Source: an uncultured Lachnospiraceae bacterium | GTDB taxonomy: Bacteria > Bacillota > Clostridia > Lachnospirales > Lachnospiraceae | Reading direction: 5' to 3' | Assembly: GCA_910576895.1 (NCBI GenBank) | Contig: CAJTJZ010000022.1 | Span: 4,303-34,583, forward strand | Length of the DNA stretch: 30,281 nucleotides | Shown: piece by piece, positions 8,134 through 17,374 of the stretch | Layout of the letters: each line of letters starts with the position of its first letter | How positions within the stretch are numbered: position 1 is the stretch's first letter | Position numbers and translations under genes: made by a program | The notes under the pieces: model-generated | The model's database searches: none | Seen by the model: only the letters and a program-made list of their open reading frames with translations | Told to the model about the DNA's origin: nothing

Positions 8134-9827
8134 AAGAATTAGAACAATTATTACTAACAGTAGATGATGATTATTTAATTGGACTTACTAATAAAGGAAC
8201 AGTAAAAAGAGCAAGAAAGGATTTAGAAAAAACAGAAATTCTTTATACAAATTATGAAAATATCAAAGTAGAAGAAGCTGTTGTTTCTTTAGCTGCTCCT
8301 TTGGGAGAAAGTAAATGTAGTTGTCCATCAAGAAGTATTTGTAAACATATTATTATGGCAATCTTAAAGATAGCAGAAGATAAAAAGAAAGATAAGGATA
8401 CAAAGGAGCAAAAGGAAGTAAAAGAAGTAATAGAAAAAAAAGATGAAAAAAAAGAAGTTGCAACAATAGAAACTATGTTATTGCAATTTCCAATAGAAAA
8501 AGCAGTAAAAGCTTTAAAGAAAAAGAGTTTAGAAAAAATAATTGGCTTTTTAAAACATGAAAATTTTCCTGAAATAGAAGAAACTTCTGTTGTTACAGTC
8601 GTATTAAAAGAAGATAATATAAAAGTAAAGCTTTTAGAGCCAATCGAACATTCCTCTTGTTCCTGCCATAAAAAAGAATTATGTGAACATAAAGCAGCAG
8701 CAATTTTATATTATAAGTTTAAGAAAAAAGCAATTACAATCAAAGAATTACAAGCATTTTTACCGGAAGAAAAAGAATTTGATAGTTCTATAAGGAAAGA
8801 TACGGCAAAGCATATTGAGGAAGTAATCAGGCATCACTTATCTTCTGGGCTTTCTAGAATGTCATTTTCTGTTATGGATGAAATGGAACGATTTGCAATT
8901 ATTTGTCATAATGCAGGACTTGCTGACTTTGAACGAGATTTTCGGAAATTAAGAGAAGAATATGAATTATATTTTAAGCGATCTTCTGCTTTTTCAATAG
9001 AAGAATTAATGGAAAGTCTTGTATTTCTTTATCAGAAAGCAAATGTCTTGGCAAAAACGGAAGATTCTGATAAAATAAGAACATTAACAGGAGAATTTCA
9101 TTCTGAATATGAATATATTGGAGAGCTTACATTAAGTGGGGTAGGAGAACGTCATTTTCATAGTAAAACAGGTTATGAAGGAGAAATTTATTATTTTCTT
9201 GAAGAAACAACAAAAGAATGGTATACATTTACAAATGCCAGACCAATTTTTTATGATAGGGCTCATTATGTTAATAAAAAAACAGTGCCATGGAACTTGC
9301 ATATGTTAATCAATCAATTTTCAGAAGCAAGAATAAAACTAAAAAATGCAAAAGCAACAAATGATCACAGGCTTTCTTCCAGTATGGAAACAAAAGCAGA
9401 ACCTTTTGGGAAAAGTATATTAAATTATGAATTAGCAAAGCCCCATTATTATGAAGATTTTGAAGTGATGTTTCAAGAGAAATTTGAAAAAAACTTTGGA
9501 AAAGAACTTTCAGAAAAAGATAGGCTTGTTTTTGTACAAGCAGATACATGGGAGCGTCCTACTTTTGATGAAATTCGTCAATATTTTTCTATGAAGCTTT
9601 TTGATAAAAAGAATCATGTCCTTTTTATGGAAGTAAAATATTCTAAAGAAGAAAAATATACAATTCGTTATTTGGAACGTCTTGTAAAATATTTAGAGAA
9701 AAAAGAATTAGAATTTTCTTGTTTTATGGGACTTGTTTCTTTGGAACATGGTTTTATGAAATTTTATCCAATTGCAAATTTTTTGTCAAGATTACAAGAA
9801 AATGTAGAGGAAACTATAGATGTTTAG
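8130..9827 (+). CDS. SWIM zinc-finger protein, YehQ-like, with two SWIM motifs
   Basis: A 565-aa protein. The first motif is C63-x-C65-x5-C71-x-H73 (KCSCPSRSICKHI). The second is C177-x-C179-x5-C185-x-H187 (SCSCHKKELCEHK). Both have the CxCxnCxH pattern of SWIM zinc fingers, which bind nucleic acid or protein. A highly charged Lys/Glu linker (about 82-112) separates them. Beyond residue 210 there is no motif I recognise; the sequence is mixed helix and strand. The start overlaps the VWA stop by 4 bp, so translation is probably coupled. The position fits YehQ, the SWIM protein that ends the E. coli L-M-P-Q run. Its binding partner is unknown. Confidence 0.85.
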   Translation: MKELEQLLLTVDDDYLIGLTNKGTVKRARKDLEKTEILYTNYENIKVEEAVVSLAAPLGESKCSCPSRSICKHIIMAILKIAEDKKKDKDTKEQKEVKEVIEKKDEKKEVATIETMLLQFPIEKAVKALKKKSLEKIIGFLKHENFPEIEETSVVTVVLKEDNIKVKLLEPIEHSSCSCHKKELCEHKAAAILYYKFKKKAITIKELQAFLPEEKEFDSSIRKDTAKHIEEVIRHHLSSGLSRMSFSVMDEMERFAIICHNAGLADFERDFRKLREEYELYFKRSSAFSIEELMESLVFLYQKANVLAKTEDSDKIRTLTGEFHSEYEYIGELTLSGVGERHFHSKTGYEGEIYYFLEETTKEWYTFTNARPIFYDRAHYVNKKTVPWNLHMLINQFSEARIKLKNAKATNDHRLSSSMETKAEPFGKSILNYELAKPHYYEDFEVMFQEKFEKNFGKELSEKDRLVFVQADTWERPTFDEIRQYFSMKLFDKKNHVLFMEVKYSKEEKYTIRYLERLVKYLEKKELEFSCFMGLVSLEHGFMKFYPIANFLSRLQENVEETIDV

Positions 9828-9835
9828 GAGGAGTT

Positions 9836-10162
9836 ATGAATCCAAAAATTTATCAGCTTCTTTTAGAAATGAAAGAAGTTCTTACTGATATTTTTCAAAG
9901 CGGTATGTTTTCTGTCCATGATACAACAATAGAAAAAATGAAAGAACTTGCTAGTCTTTCCAGCCAGTATGGACTAGCATTTGCAGGAAATAGTTTTACA
10001 AGTCTTGCACAAATTTTAGAAGGGCAAAGACATACCATAAAGGAATATGATGGAGAAGCGATTCCTATCTTTTGTAAATTAAATCAATATATAAATGTAT
10101 GTATAAAAAAAGTAGAATATGATGATGCAAGAAATAATATGATAAGAAAAGAGGAAGAATAA
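9836..10162 (+). CDS. Hypothetical 108-aa protein inside the yeh-like cluster
   Basis: I do not recognise this protein. A strong GGAGGAG site lies just before ATG 9836, 8 bp after the SWIM gene and 2 bp before the DUF4132 gene starts, so it is certainly a real gene of this operon. The sequence begins MNPKIYQLLLEMKEVL and looks almost entirely helical, with no signal peptide, membrane segment or cysteine motif. The C-terminus is charged (RNNMIRKEEE). An in-frame upstream ATG (9719) lies inside the SWIM gene and lacks a ribosome site. Size and position suggest an adaptor or subunit of the cluster's complex, but that is only inference. I know of no E. coli YehLMPQ counterpart. Confidence 0.75.
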   Translation: MNPKIYQLLLEMKEVLTDIFQSGMFSVHDTTIEKMKELASLSSQYGLAFAGNSFTSLAQILEGQRHTIKEYDGEAIPIFCKLNQYINVCIKKVEYDDARNNMIRKEEE

Positions 10163-10164
10163 GG

Positions 10165-13100
10165 ATGAGAAGTGCATTTAATTTAAAATTGGAAACACTA
10201 TTGGAAGTATTGCAGGAAATTGGACTTAATAACGAACAATTAGAATCAGCCGAGGCTTATTTAGAAAGTGGAGAGGAAGCATTATTAAAGGATATAAAAG
10301 AAATTGACTTTTCAAAGATAAAAGGAACACAACAAAAGAAATTAAATGAATTTTATTATCATTTTAAAAAAAGTGGAAGAGAACAACAATATGCCCGTTA
10401 TTTTCATCTTCTTTTTACTATGGGAACTTGTACAGTTGCGTCTATCATTCCATCATATGAGTTTAGTGATTATAAAATTTTTCAAGATAGTTATCTTTCT
10501 TTGTTAAGACCAGAAGAATTTGTTACAATATATGCAGAACATTGGATGGGATATAATTCTTATGATCAATTTATAGAAACAATTATAAAAAAAATGCGAT
10601 CATCAAAAGAACCTATCGATGAATTATTTGAAAAGATAGAACATTATCATGAACATCATTGCAAGTGTCGTGCTATGCTTCCACTTTATTGTGCTTATTT
10701 TTTAATAAAAGAACAAGATTGTGGAGAAGAAGATCTTTCTTCCAATGAAAAATTTGCTGAGTTTTTAAAATCTTATGAAGAATGCATTCTTCACTTTTTA
10801 AAGAATTTAGTAAAAGGCAAAGGGAATGAGGACGAAGATTTCAAGGTATTAAATGAATTTGCAAAGAAAAAACAAGAGGATGCTACACTTTCTCCGGAAG
10901 TTTCTTTACTGATAAAAAAATGTTCCATAAATGAAAGTTCTTTTAGGACTCCGATTGGCTGTGCATTTTTAAATAGAAACATTTCCCATGCATGCTATAA
11001 TTTTGTGAATATTTGTTTTCATATAAATTTGAATACATGTTTTAGCATTCTTGATCGTTTTGTATGTTTAACTCCAAGATATGCAAGAGAAAAAAGAGAT
11101 AATAAAAAGTTTCTCCAAGTTTTTTTACAGATTTCAGAACAGTTTTCTATTGATATTTCCAAAGCAATTTATTGGTATGCAGGAGAAAATAATCCATATA
11201 ACAGTAATCATAATATTTTAAAATATTGTGCAGAAAAATATAATTATTTTTATATGAAATGTTTAAAAAATGCAAATGTTCAAATTTATGCGAATATGTT
11301 TGCAGCATTAAGGGAAGTAAAGAAAGAGCAGGCAGAGCAAATATTAGAAGATTTAAGAAAGAATGGAAAAAATTTAAAGGAACAATATATTAAGGAATTG
11401 CTTGGTGAGAAAAAGGGTTTATGTTATCAAGATTTACGTGAGTTTCTTTATGGAAAAAAAGGAATTGATGTTTTAGAACTTCATAAGGATAAATTTTATG
11501 AGAATGGAATTTCTTTTTATGGGAATATTTGCAAAGCATTCGATGATTATCTTGCAATTTTTGGAATGGATGATATCATGAAGCGGATTCTTGCTTATGA
11601 CTGTTTTGTTGGAAGTGCTACAAGTTCTTCTTATGCTTTAAATGGTATTTTTAGAAGAATTTGCAGAAATGATAACGATTATAATAATTTAGGAGAAAAG
11701 CAAATCGAGGAATTTTTTGCAATTGTTGACAGTGTAGGGCTTTCGATTCTTTGCCAAATTAATACAATGGGTACATGTTATGATGTATCAAATTATAAGG
11801 TAGAACTTGTGCTTCCTGTTTTATCTAAATATCTTGAAACAAGAAAAGAGGAAATGATGCTTGCATTGGAAAAAGCAAATGTTTCAGGTAGAATGTTAGT
11901 AATATCAGCTCTTGGAACATCGCCAAAAGATTATAAAGAAGAACTTTTGAATGCATTTTCTGATACTTCCAAAGCAGTAAAAAATTGTTTGATAGAAGCT
12001 ATTTCAAAAGAAGAAAGTTTTCGAGAAAATGTAATAGAAAAGCTTGGTTCAAAAAAAGCGACAGAACGTGAAATAGCGGTTTCTATTTTAAGTCATTGGA
12101 GAAAAGAAGAGGATATCAAAGCATTAGAACTTGCACTGGAAAAAGAAAAATCATCAAAAGTATCCACACTGATTTTAGAGGCTTTGGGTAAAAAAGCAGA
12201 AGGACAGGAAGAACAAGATATCACTTCTTTGGATGGTTTTGTAAAAAATATAACAAAAGGAAATCGCAAAAAAACACTTGCTTGGGCTTTTGAAACACCA
12301 TTTTCTATTGTACATAATCAAGATGGAAAAGAAGTCGATGATACTTATATGATGGCACTTTTATTATGTTATTCTTCTATGGATATTCCCGGTGTCAGTA
12401 AAGATGCACTGGCATTAGCAGAAGTATTACAGCCACAAGAGCTTTCTCATTTTATGAAAGAATTATTTGCAAAATGGGTAGAACGTGGAGCAGAATCAAA
12501 GAAAAAATGGGTATTATATGCAAGTTCTATTCATGGTGGTGCAGAACTTGTAGCAGAGTTTCAACATTATATTAATGAATGGCCAAAAATGTCACGAGGT
12601 GCAATTGCAGCAGAAGCAGTCAAAGCACTTGCATTAAATAATAGTCCTTCAGCTCTTTTAGTTGTAGATTCTATTTCCAGAAAATTTAAGTTCCGCCAAG
12701 TAAAAAATGCAGCCGGAGAAGCACTTGATTTTGCTGCAAAACAGCTTGGAATTACAAAAGAAGAACTGGCAGATAAAATTGTACCTGATCTTGGCTTTAA
12801 TGAATCTATGGAACGTATTTTTGATTATGGAGAAAGAAAGTTTAAAGTATATATTAATCAGGCACTGGAAATTGAAGTTTATGATGAAAAGAATAAAAAA
12901 TTAAAAAATCTTCCAGCTCCGGGAAAAAGAGATGATGAGATAAAAGCAAAAGCAGCTTATGAAGAATTTAAGTTAATGAAAAAGCAAATGAAAACAACGG
13001 TAACAACACAAAAAATGCGTTTGGAACTGGCTCTTTCTTCAGAAAGAAAGTGGAAATGTGAGGATTGGAAAAATCTATTTATAAAAAATCCAATTATGCA

Positions 13101-13809
13101 TCAATTTGCCATTAGTTTAATTTGGGGCGTTTATAAAGAAGAAATGCTTACGGATACGTTCCGCTATATGGAGGATGGCAGTTTTAATACAGCAGAGGAA
13201 GAAGAATATGAATTATTACCAGATTGTTTGATTGGACTTGTACATCCAATTGAACTTACGGAGGAACAAAAAAATACTTGGAAAGAACAATTAGAGGATT
13301 ATGAAATTGTACAGTCCATAGAACAATTAGATCGCAATGTTTATAGCATAACAGAAGAAGAAGTAACGATGAAATATTTGGAACGGTTTGGCGGAAAAGT
13401 GATAAATGACTTATCTTTCATTGGAAAACTTTCTTCTATGGGGTGGTATCGTGGTTCTGTTTTAGATGCAGGCGGATTTTTTGAATATTATAGAGAAGAT
13501 GCAGCTTTGGGACTTGGCGTAGAACTTCATTTTTCTGGTACTTATGTTGGAGGGCAAAATGAGGATATCACAATTTATCATGCTATTTTTTATAAAATAA
13601 GATATGAAAATGATAAAGATGGAAAGATGAACTGGGCAGTGGAAAGAGGAAGCTATATTTATGATGAAATAAAAGAGGAAGCGATTGTTCCTTTAAACGA
13701 AGTACCAAAGCGTTATTTTAGTGAAATTGTATATCAGCTTACAAAGGCAACAGCATCAAGTACAGAAGTAGATACGGATTGGAAAAAGGAAGCATATCCG
13801 CAAAAGTAA
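10165..13809 (+). CDS. DUF4132 / MolR-like giant protein, YehI-like
   Basis: A 1214-aa protein, about the size of E. coli YehI (DUF4132). The C-terminal third shows the DUF4132 pattern: SSERKWKCEDWKNLFIKNP, then LIWGVYKEE with FRYMEDGSF (about 955-1010). Near the end come GLGVELHFSGTYVGG (about 1118) and VPLNEVPKRYFSEIVYQL (about 1174-1191). A mid-section around 610-690 has HEAT-like helical repeats (KKATEREIAVSILSHW and onward). The N-terminal half is helical and cysteine-containing without a recognised domain. No signal peptide or membrane segment is visible. The start lies 2 bp after the preceding stop. The last gene of the block; about 70 bp without a clear terminator follow. Molecular function of DUF4132 proteins is not established. 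Confidence 0.85.
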   Translation: MRSAFNLKLETLLEVLQEIGLNNEQLESAEAYLESGEEALLKDIKEIDFSKIKGTQQKKLNEFYYHFKKSGREQQYARYFHLLFTMGTCTVASIIPSYEFSDYKIFQDSYLSLLRPEEFVTIYAEHWMGYNSYDQFIETIIKKMRSSKEPIDELFEKIEHYHEHHCKCRAMLPLYCAYFLIKEQDCGEEDLSSNEKFAEFLKSYEECILHFLKNLVKGKGNEDEDFKVLNEFAKKKQEDATLSPEVSLLIKKCSINESSFRTPIGCAFLNRNISHACYNFVNICFHINLNTCFSILDRFVCLTPRYAREKRDNKKFLQVFLQISEQFSIDISKAIYWYAGENNPYNSNHNILKYCAEKYNYFYMKCLKNANVQIYANMFAALREVKKEQAEQILEDLRKNGKNLKEQYIKELLGEKKGLCYQDLREFLYGKKGIDVLELHKDKFYENGISFYGNICKAFDDYLAIFGMDDIMKRILAYDCFVGSATSSSYALNGIFRRICRNDNDYNNLGEKQIEEFFAIVDSVGLSILCQINTMGTCYDVSNYKVELVLPVLSKYLETRKEEMMLALEKANVSGRMLVISALGTSPKDYKEELLNAFSDTSKAVKNCLIEAISKEESFRENVIEKLGSKKATEREIAVSILSHWRKEEDIKALELALEKEKSSKVSTLILEALGKKAEGQEEQDITSLDGFVKNITKGNRKKTLAWAFETPFSIVHNQDGKEVDDTYMMALLLCYSSMDIPGVSKDALALAEVLQPQELSHFMKELFAKWVERGAESKKKWVLYASSIHGGAELVAEFQHYINEWPKMSRGAIAAEAVKALALNNSPSALLVVDSISRKFKFRQVKNAAGEALDFAAKQLGITKEELADKIVPDLGFNESMERIFDYGERKFKVYINQALEIEVYDEKNKKLKNLPAPGKRDDEIKAKAAYEEFKLMKKQMKTTVTTQKMRLELALSSERKWKCEDWKNLFIKNPIMHQFAISLIWGVYKEEMLTDTFRYMEDGSFNTAEEEEYELLPDCLIGLVHPIELTEEQKNTWKEQLEDYEIVQSIEQLDRNVYSITEEEVTMKYLERFGGKVINDLSFIGKLSSMGWYRGSVLDAGGFFEYYREDAALGLGVELHFSGTYVGGQNEDITIYHAIFYKIRYENDKDGKMNWAVERGSYIYDEIKEEAIVPLNEVPKRYFSEIVYQLTKATASSTEVDTDWKKEAYPQK

Positions 13810-13878
13810 AAAAAGAAAATGCAAAATATGTAAGATATATAGGGTGGGGATAAAAAAGAAAGAAATGAGGAAAAGAAG

Positions 13879-14394
13879 ATGGAAGAAAAAAAAGAAATAG
13901 ATCAAAATGTAATTATGAAACTTTCCAATGAATTAACTTATCAGCGTTATCTTATGAATCGTGGACAAATACGGGAGTTTTTTAAAAAAATAAGTATACA
14001 AGAGTATATTGCTTTATATCATATTGCTTTAAATAGTGATGATTCTGATATTTATTCTGGAAGAACCTATTTAAAGGAATTATCAGAAAAGATGCAGCTT
14101 TCTATTCGGAAAACTTCAAAGATGATAGGAAAATTAAGAGATCAAGGTTTTGTATTATGGTCACATGATGGAAATGGAAGTGAAGGAACGTATGTAACAA
14201 TTACAGAAGAAGGAAGAAAACTGATGCAGGAACAAAAGAAAATGTTAAATGAATATCATGGAAGAGTCATTCAAAAATATGGAGTAGAAAATTTAATTCA
14301 GCTTCTTCAAATGATGAAACAGTTAGAAACAGTCATGAGTACAGAAATTGAACAACTGAAAGGAGATGATGAACATGATGAAACTACTGAATGA
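13879..14394 (+). CDS. MarR-type winged-helix transcriptional regulator
   Basis: A 171-aa protein with the MarR layout: an N-terminal helix for dimerisation, a winged helix-turn-helix around residues 55-115 (YLKELSEKMQLSIRKTSKMIGKLRDQGFV as recognition unit, then the wing and YVTITEEGRKL), and a C-terminal helix pair. A GAGGAAAAG site precedes ATG 13879. The 3' end overlaps the citrate synthase start by 20 bp. MarR proteins usually repress their own operon in response to small ligands, so it may control the citrate synthase and two-component genes downstream. No operator dyad was recognised in the 69-bp upstream gap. Confidence 0.8.
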   Translation: MEEKKEIDQNVIMKLSNELTYQRYLMNRGQIREFFKKISIQEYIALYHIALNSDDSDIYSGRTYLKELSEKMQLSIRKTSKMIGKLRDQGFVLWSHDGNGSEGTYVTITEEGRKLMQEQKKMLNEYHGRVIQKYGVENLIQLLQMMKQLETVMSTEIEQLKGDDEHDETTE

Positions 14395-15712
14395 ATATAT
14401 TAATAAAAAAGAGGAAATCTGCCGAAAAAATGATATGATTGCACCAAGGCTTTTTGATGAATATGGTGTTAATCGTGGACTAAGAGATGAAAATGGCAAT
14501 GGTGTTTTAACAGGTCTTACCAATATATCAAAAATTGTATCTTCGAAAATAGAAAATGGCAAAAAGATTTCTTGTGATGGGGAATTATGGTATCGTGGTT
14601 ATCGTGTGGAAACATTGATTGGAGATTTAGGCACAGAAGAACTTGGATTTGAAAAAATTGCATATCTTTTATTAATGGGAGAAATGCCAACAAAGGAAGA
14701 AGCAAAAGAGTTTAAAAAATTAGTAGGGAAATGCAGAACACTTCCTACGAATTTTACAAGAGATGTGATTATGAAAGCTCCATCGGAAGACATTATGAAT
14801 TCTATGACAAGAAGTATTTTAACTCTTGCCTCTTATGATAAAAATGCAAAAGATACCAGTATTGCAAATTCTTTAAGGCAGTGTATGCAGCTTATTGCTG
14901 AGTTCCCATTACTTGCTGTTTATGGATATAATGCTTATAATCATTATGAGAAAAATGAAAGTATGTTTATTCATCCTTCCGATTCTCGTCTTTCAACAGC
15001 CGAAATTCTTTTAATGCTTATGCGGCCAGATAAAAAATATACAAGAGTGGAAGCAAAAGTGCTAGATACTGCTTTAATTCTTCATATGGAACATGGCGGC
15101 GGAAATAACTCAACCTTTACAACACGTGTTGTAACAAGTTCTGGTTCAGATACGTATTCAACGATGGCAGCAGCGATGTCTTCGCTAAAAGGTCCAAAAC
15201 ATGGTGGAGCAAATATAAAAGTAATGGAAATGATGGAGGATATCCGCAATCATGTAAAAGATTTTCTAGATCAAGATGAAATTGCTGCTTATTTGAGAAA
15301 AATTATTGATAAAGAAGCGTTTGATAAAAAAGGGTTAATTTATGGTATGGGTCATGCGATTTATTCTCTTTCTGATCCAAGAGAACGTGTATTTAAATCT
15401 TATGTAGATAAACTGGCAGCAGAAAAAGGCAGGGAAAAAGATTTATTATTATATGAAAGTATTGAAAAATTAGCTCCAAAATTAATTGCAGAAAAACGTC
15501 ATATTTATAAAGGCGTTAGCCCAAATGTAGATTTTTACAGTGGTTTTGTTTATGAAATGCTTGGGATTCCACAGGAACTTTATACAGCCATGTTTGCTGT
15601 AGCAAGAATTGTAGGTTGGAGTGCACATCGTATGGAAGAACTTGTTTGTACCGATAAAATTATACGTCCATCTTATATGAGCGTTATGGAGAAAAAAGAG
15701 GATAATGAATGA
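14375..15712 (+). CDS. gltA: Citrate synthase (citrate/2-methylcitrate synthase family)
   Basis: A 445-aa enzyme that condenses acetyl-CoA with oxaloacetate to citrate. In fermentative Clostridia this feeds 2-oxoglutarate and glutamate synthesis rather than a full TCA cycle. Catalytic signatures are present: MEHGGGNNSTFT (first catalytic His, about residue 240), GPKHGGANIK (about 275), GMGHAIYSLSDPRERVFK (second His and the DPR motif, about 325-342) and PNVDFYSGFVYEMLGIP (the C-terminal Asp-bearing helix). Of three closely spaced ATGs, 14375 is preferred because AAAGGAG ends 9 bp before it; 14366 is too close. The gene overlaps the MarR gene (20 bp) and the response regulator (4 bp). Methylcitrate activity cannot be ruled out from motifs alone. 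Confidence 0.9.
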   Translation: MMKLLNEYINKKEEICRKNDMIAPRLFDEYGVNRGLRDENGNGVLTGLTNISKIVSSKIENGKKISCDGELWYRGYRVETLIGDLGTEELGFEKIAYLLLMGEMPTKEEAKEFKKLVGKCRTLPTNFTRDVIMKAPSEDIMNSMTRSILTLASYDKNAKDTSIANSLRQCMQLIAEFPLLAVYGYNAYNHYEKNESMFIHPSDSRLSTAEILLMLMRPDKKYTRVEAKVLDTALILHMEHGGGNNSTFTTRVVTSSGSDTYSTMAAAMSSLKGPKHGGANIKVMEMMEDIRNHVKDFLDQDEIAAYLRKIIDKEAFDKKGLIYGMGHAIYSLSDPRERVFKSYVDKLAAEKGREKDLLLYESIEKLAPKLIAEKRHIYKGVSPNVDFYSGFVYEMLGIPQELYTAMFAVARIVGWSAHRMEELVCTDKIIRPSYMSVMEKKEDNE

Positions 15713-16380
15713 AAATTTTAATTGTAGAAGATGACATTGGCTTAAGTCGAGGAATTTCTTTTGCATTAACAGGGGAGGGCTATCAGGTATTAACAGCAAG
15801 AAGTCAAAAAGAAGCTTTCATGCTTTTTGAAAGAGAACGACCAAATGCTGTTTTGCTTGATTTAAATTTACCAGATGGAGATGGAATTGATTTTTGTCGG
15901 CTGATTCGTAAAAAATCAGATTTGCCAATTTTAATGCTTACAGCAAGAGATATGGAACTTGATGAAATTATGGGATTAAAAAGTGGTGCTGATGATTATA
16001 TTACAAAACCATTTTCTATTTCCGTATTAAAAATTAGGCTGGAAAATGCATTAAAGCATAAATATCAAAAAGAAAAGGAAGAGGAGCAAAAAAAAGAACT
16101 TTGGTCAGGTTCGATTTGTCTTGATTTAAAAAAGTTTCGAGCTTATAAAGAAGAAAAAGAACTAGAGATTAGTGTTACAGAATTTCGGATTTTACAATAT
16201 TTTTTTGAACACAAAAATACTGTATTATTAAAAGAACAAATTTTACAACATATTTGGGATGAAGATGGAAATTTTGTAGAAGAAAATACATTATCAGTAA
16301 ATATTAGTCGTTTAAGAAAAAAACTTGGCGGAAATTTTATTAAAACAATTCATGGCATGGGGTATTTATGGGAAGAATAG
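15709..16380 (+). CDS. OmpR/PhoB-family response regulator
   Basis: A 223-aa DNA-binding response regulator. The receiver domain has the acidic pair in LIVEDD (4-9), phosphoacceptor D51 in AVLLDLNLPDGDG, the conserved Thr in MLTARD and Lys in YITKPF. The C-terminal winged-helix domain (about 125-222) carries VTEFRILQYFF, EENTLSVNISRLRKKL and IHGMGYLW, typical of Trans_reg_C. It starts in an ATGA overlap with citrate synthase and overlaps the kinase gene by 13 bp. Together with the kinase and the ABC exporter downstream it resembles BceRS- or VraSR-like peptide-sensing modules. The likely target is the region just upstream of the ABC genes. Confidence 0.92.
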   Translation: MKILIVEDDIGLSRGISFALTGEGYQVLTARSQKEAFMLFERERPNAVLLDLNLPDGDGIDFCRLIRKKSDLPILMLTARDMELDEIMGLKSGADDYITKPFSISVLKIRLENALKHKYQKEKEEEQKKELWSGSICLDLKKFRAYKEEKELEISVTEFRILQYFFEHKNTVLLKEQILQHIWDEDGNFVEENTLSVNISRLRKKLGGNFIKTIHGMGYLWEE

Positions 16381-17354
16381 CCTTTTCTTATATTATTATA
16401 AGTATTTTTATTGTCATCTTTTTTATCTTAGCATTATGGACAATTTGGCTTTTTCGGGAATGGCGGTTGTTAGAAATTATTTTGAAAAAATTTCAAAATA
16501 AAGATAGCTTATTATTTGAAGAAGATAGTACTATAAGTAATATTTCATTAAAAAAAAGAAGAAAGCAAAAACTAATTTCTTCTTTACAAGAAACAAGGCA
16601 GTCAAAACTTGTAAGTGAATTAGAACAGATTTTAAATAGAGCATCTTGGCAGGAAGAACAGGCAAAAAAAGAAAAGAATCAAGTGATGAAATTAATTTCT
16701 GACTTATCTCATCAATTAAAAACACCACTTGCCAATATTATATTAGATACAGAACTTTTAGAATCTGATGAGTTAAAGGAAGAACAAAGAAAAGAATTTT
16801 TACATCATGCAAAAGCACAGGCAGCTAGAATGCAATGGCTTATGCAAAATCTTTTAAAAGCATCAAGATTAGAAAATGGAATGATACAATTTCAGGCAGA
16901 AAATACAGGAATTAAAGCAACGATTGTAAAAGCTGTAAATGCAGTTTATGCACAGGCAAGAGAAAAAAAGATAGAGATTTTTATGGAAGAATTTAAAGAT
17001 ATTGTTCTTTTTCATAATCCTAAATGGACAGTAGAAGCAATGATTAATGTACTGGAAAATGCAGTTAAATATTCAAAAGAAAAAAGTAAAATTAAAATCA
17101 GTATGATGGAAATGGATATTTATACTAGAATTACAATTCATGATCAGGGTATGGGAATTCCACAAACAGAATATAATAAAATATTTCAACGCTTTTATCG
17201 AGGAAAACAGGCACAAGAGGAGGAAGGAACAGGACTTGGGCTTTATTTGGCACAGCTTATTCTTCAAAGTGAGCAAGGTTATCTTACCGTAGATTCAAAG
17301 CTTGGGAAAGGAAGTAGTTTTCATTTTTTTCTATTAAATAGGAATTTTAGATAG
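16368..17354 (+). CDS. Sensor histidine kinase, short intramembrane-sensing type
   Basis: A 328-aa kinase with one clear N-terminal membrane segment (about 5-29) and no extracellular sensor domain. The dimerisation box is SDLSHQLKTPLANI with phosphoacceptor H115. The ATPase domain shows VLENAVKYS (N box), DQGMGIP (G1), FQRFYRG (F box) and EGTGLGLYLAQL (G2). Kinases this short, coupled to FtsX-type ABC transporters, often read the transporter's state instead of a ligand; I infer that here. The start overlaps the response regulator gene by 13 bp. The kinase gene is followed by a 148-bp gap before the ABC operon. Confidence 0.9.
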   Translation: MGRIAFSYIIISIFIVIFFILALWTIWLFREWRLLEIILKKFQNKDSLLFEEDSTISNISLKKRRKQKLISSLQETRQSKLVSELEQILNRASWQEEQAKKEKNQVMKLISDLSHQLKTPLANIILDTELLESDELKEEQRKEFLHHAKAQAARMQWLMQNLLKASRLENGMIQFQAENTGIKATIVKAVNAVYAQAREKKIEIFMEEFKDIVLFHNPKWTVEAMINVLENAVKYSKEKSKIKISMMEMDIYTRITIHDQGMGIPQTEYNKIFQRFYRGKQAQEEEGTGLGLYLAQLILQSEQGYLTVDSKLGKGSSFHFFLLNRNFR

Positions 17355-17374
17355 AACGTCAAATAAAATAGGGA

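Noticed and set aside
9719..9835. Upstream start for the 108-aa gene inside the SWIM gene
   Set aside because: The extra residues are an out-of-frame shadow of the SWIM gene; GGAGGAG precedes ATG 9836.
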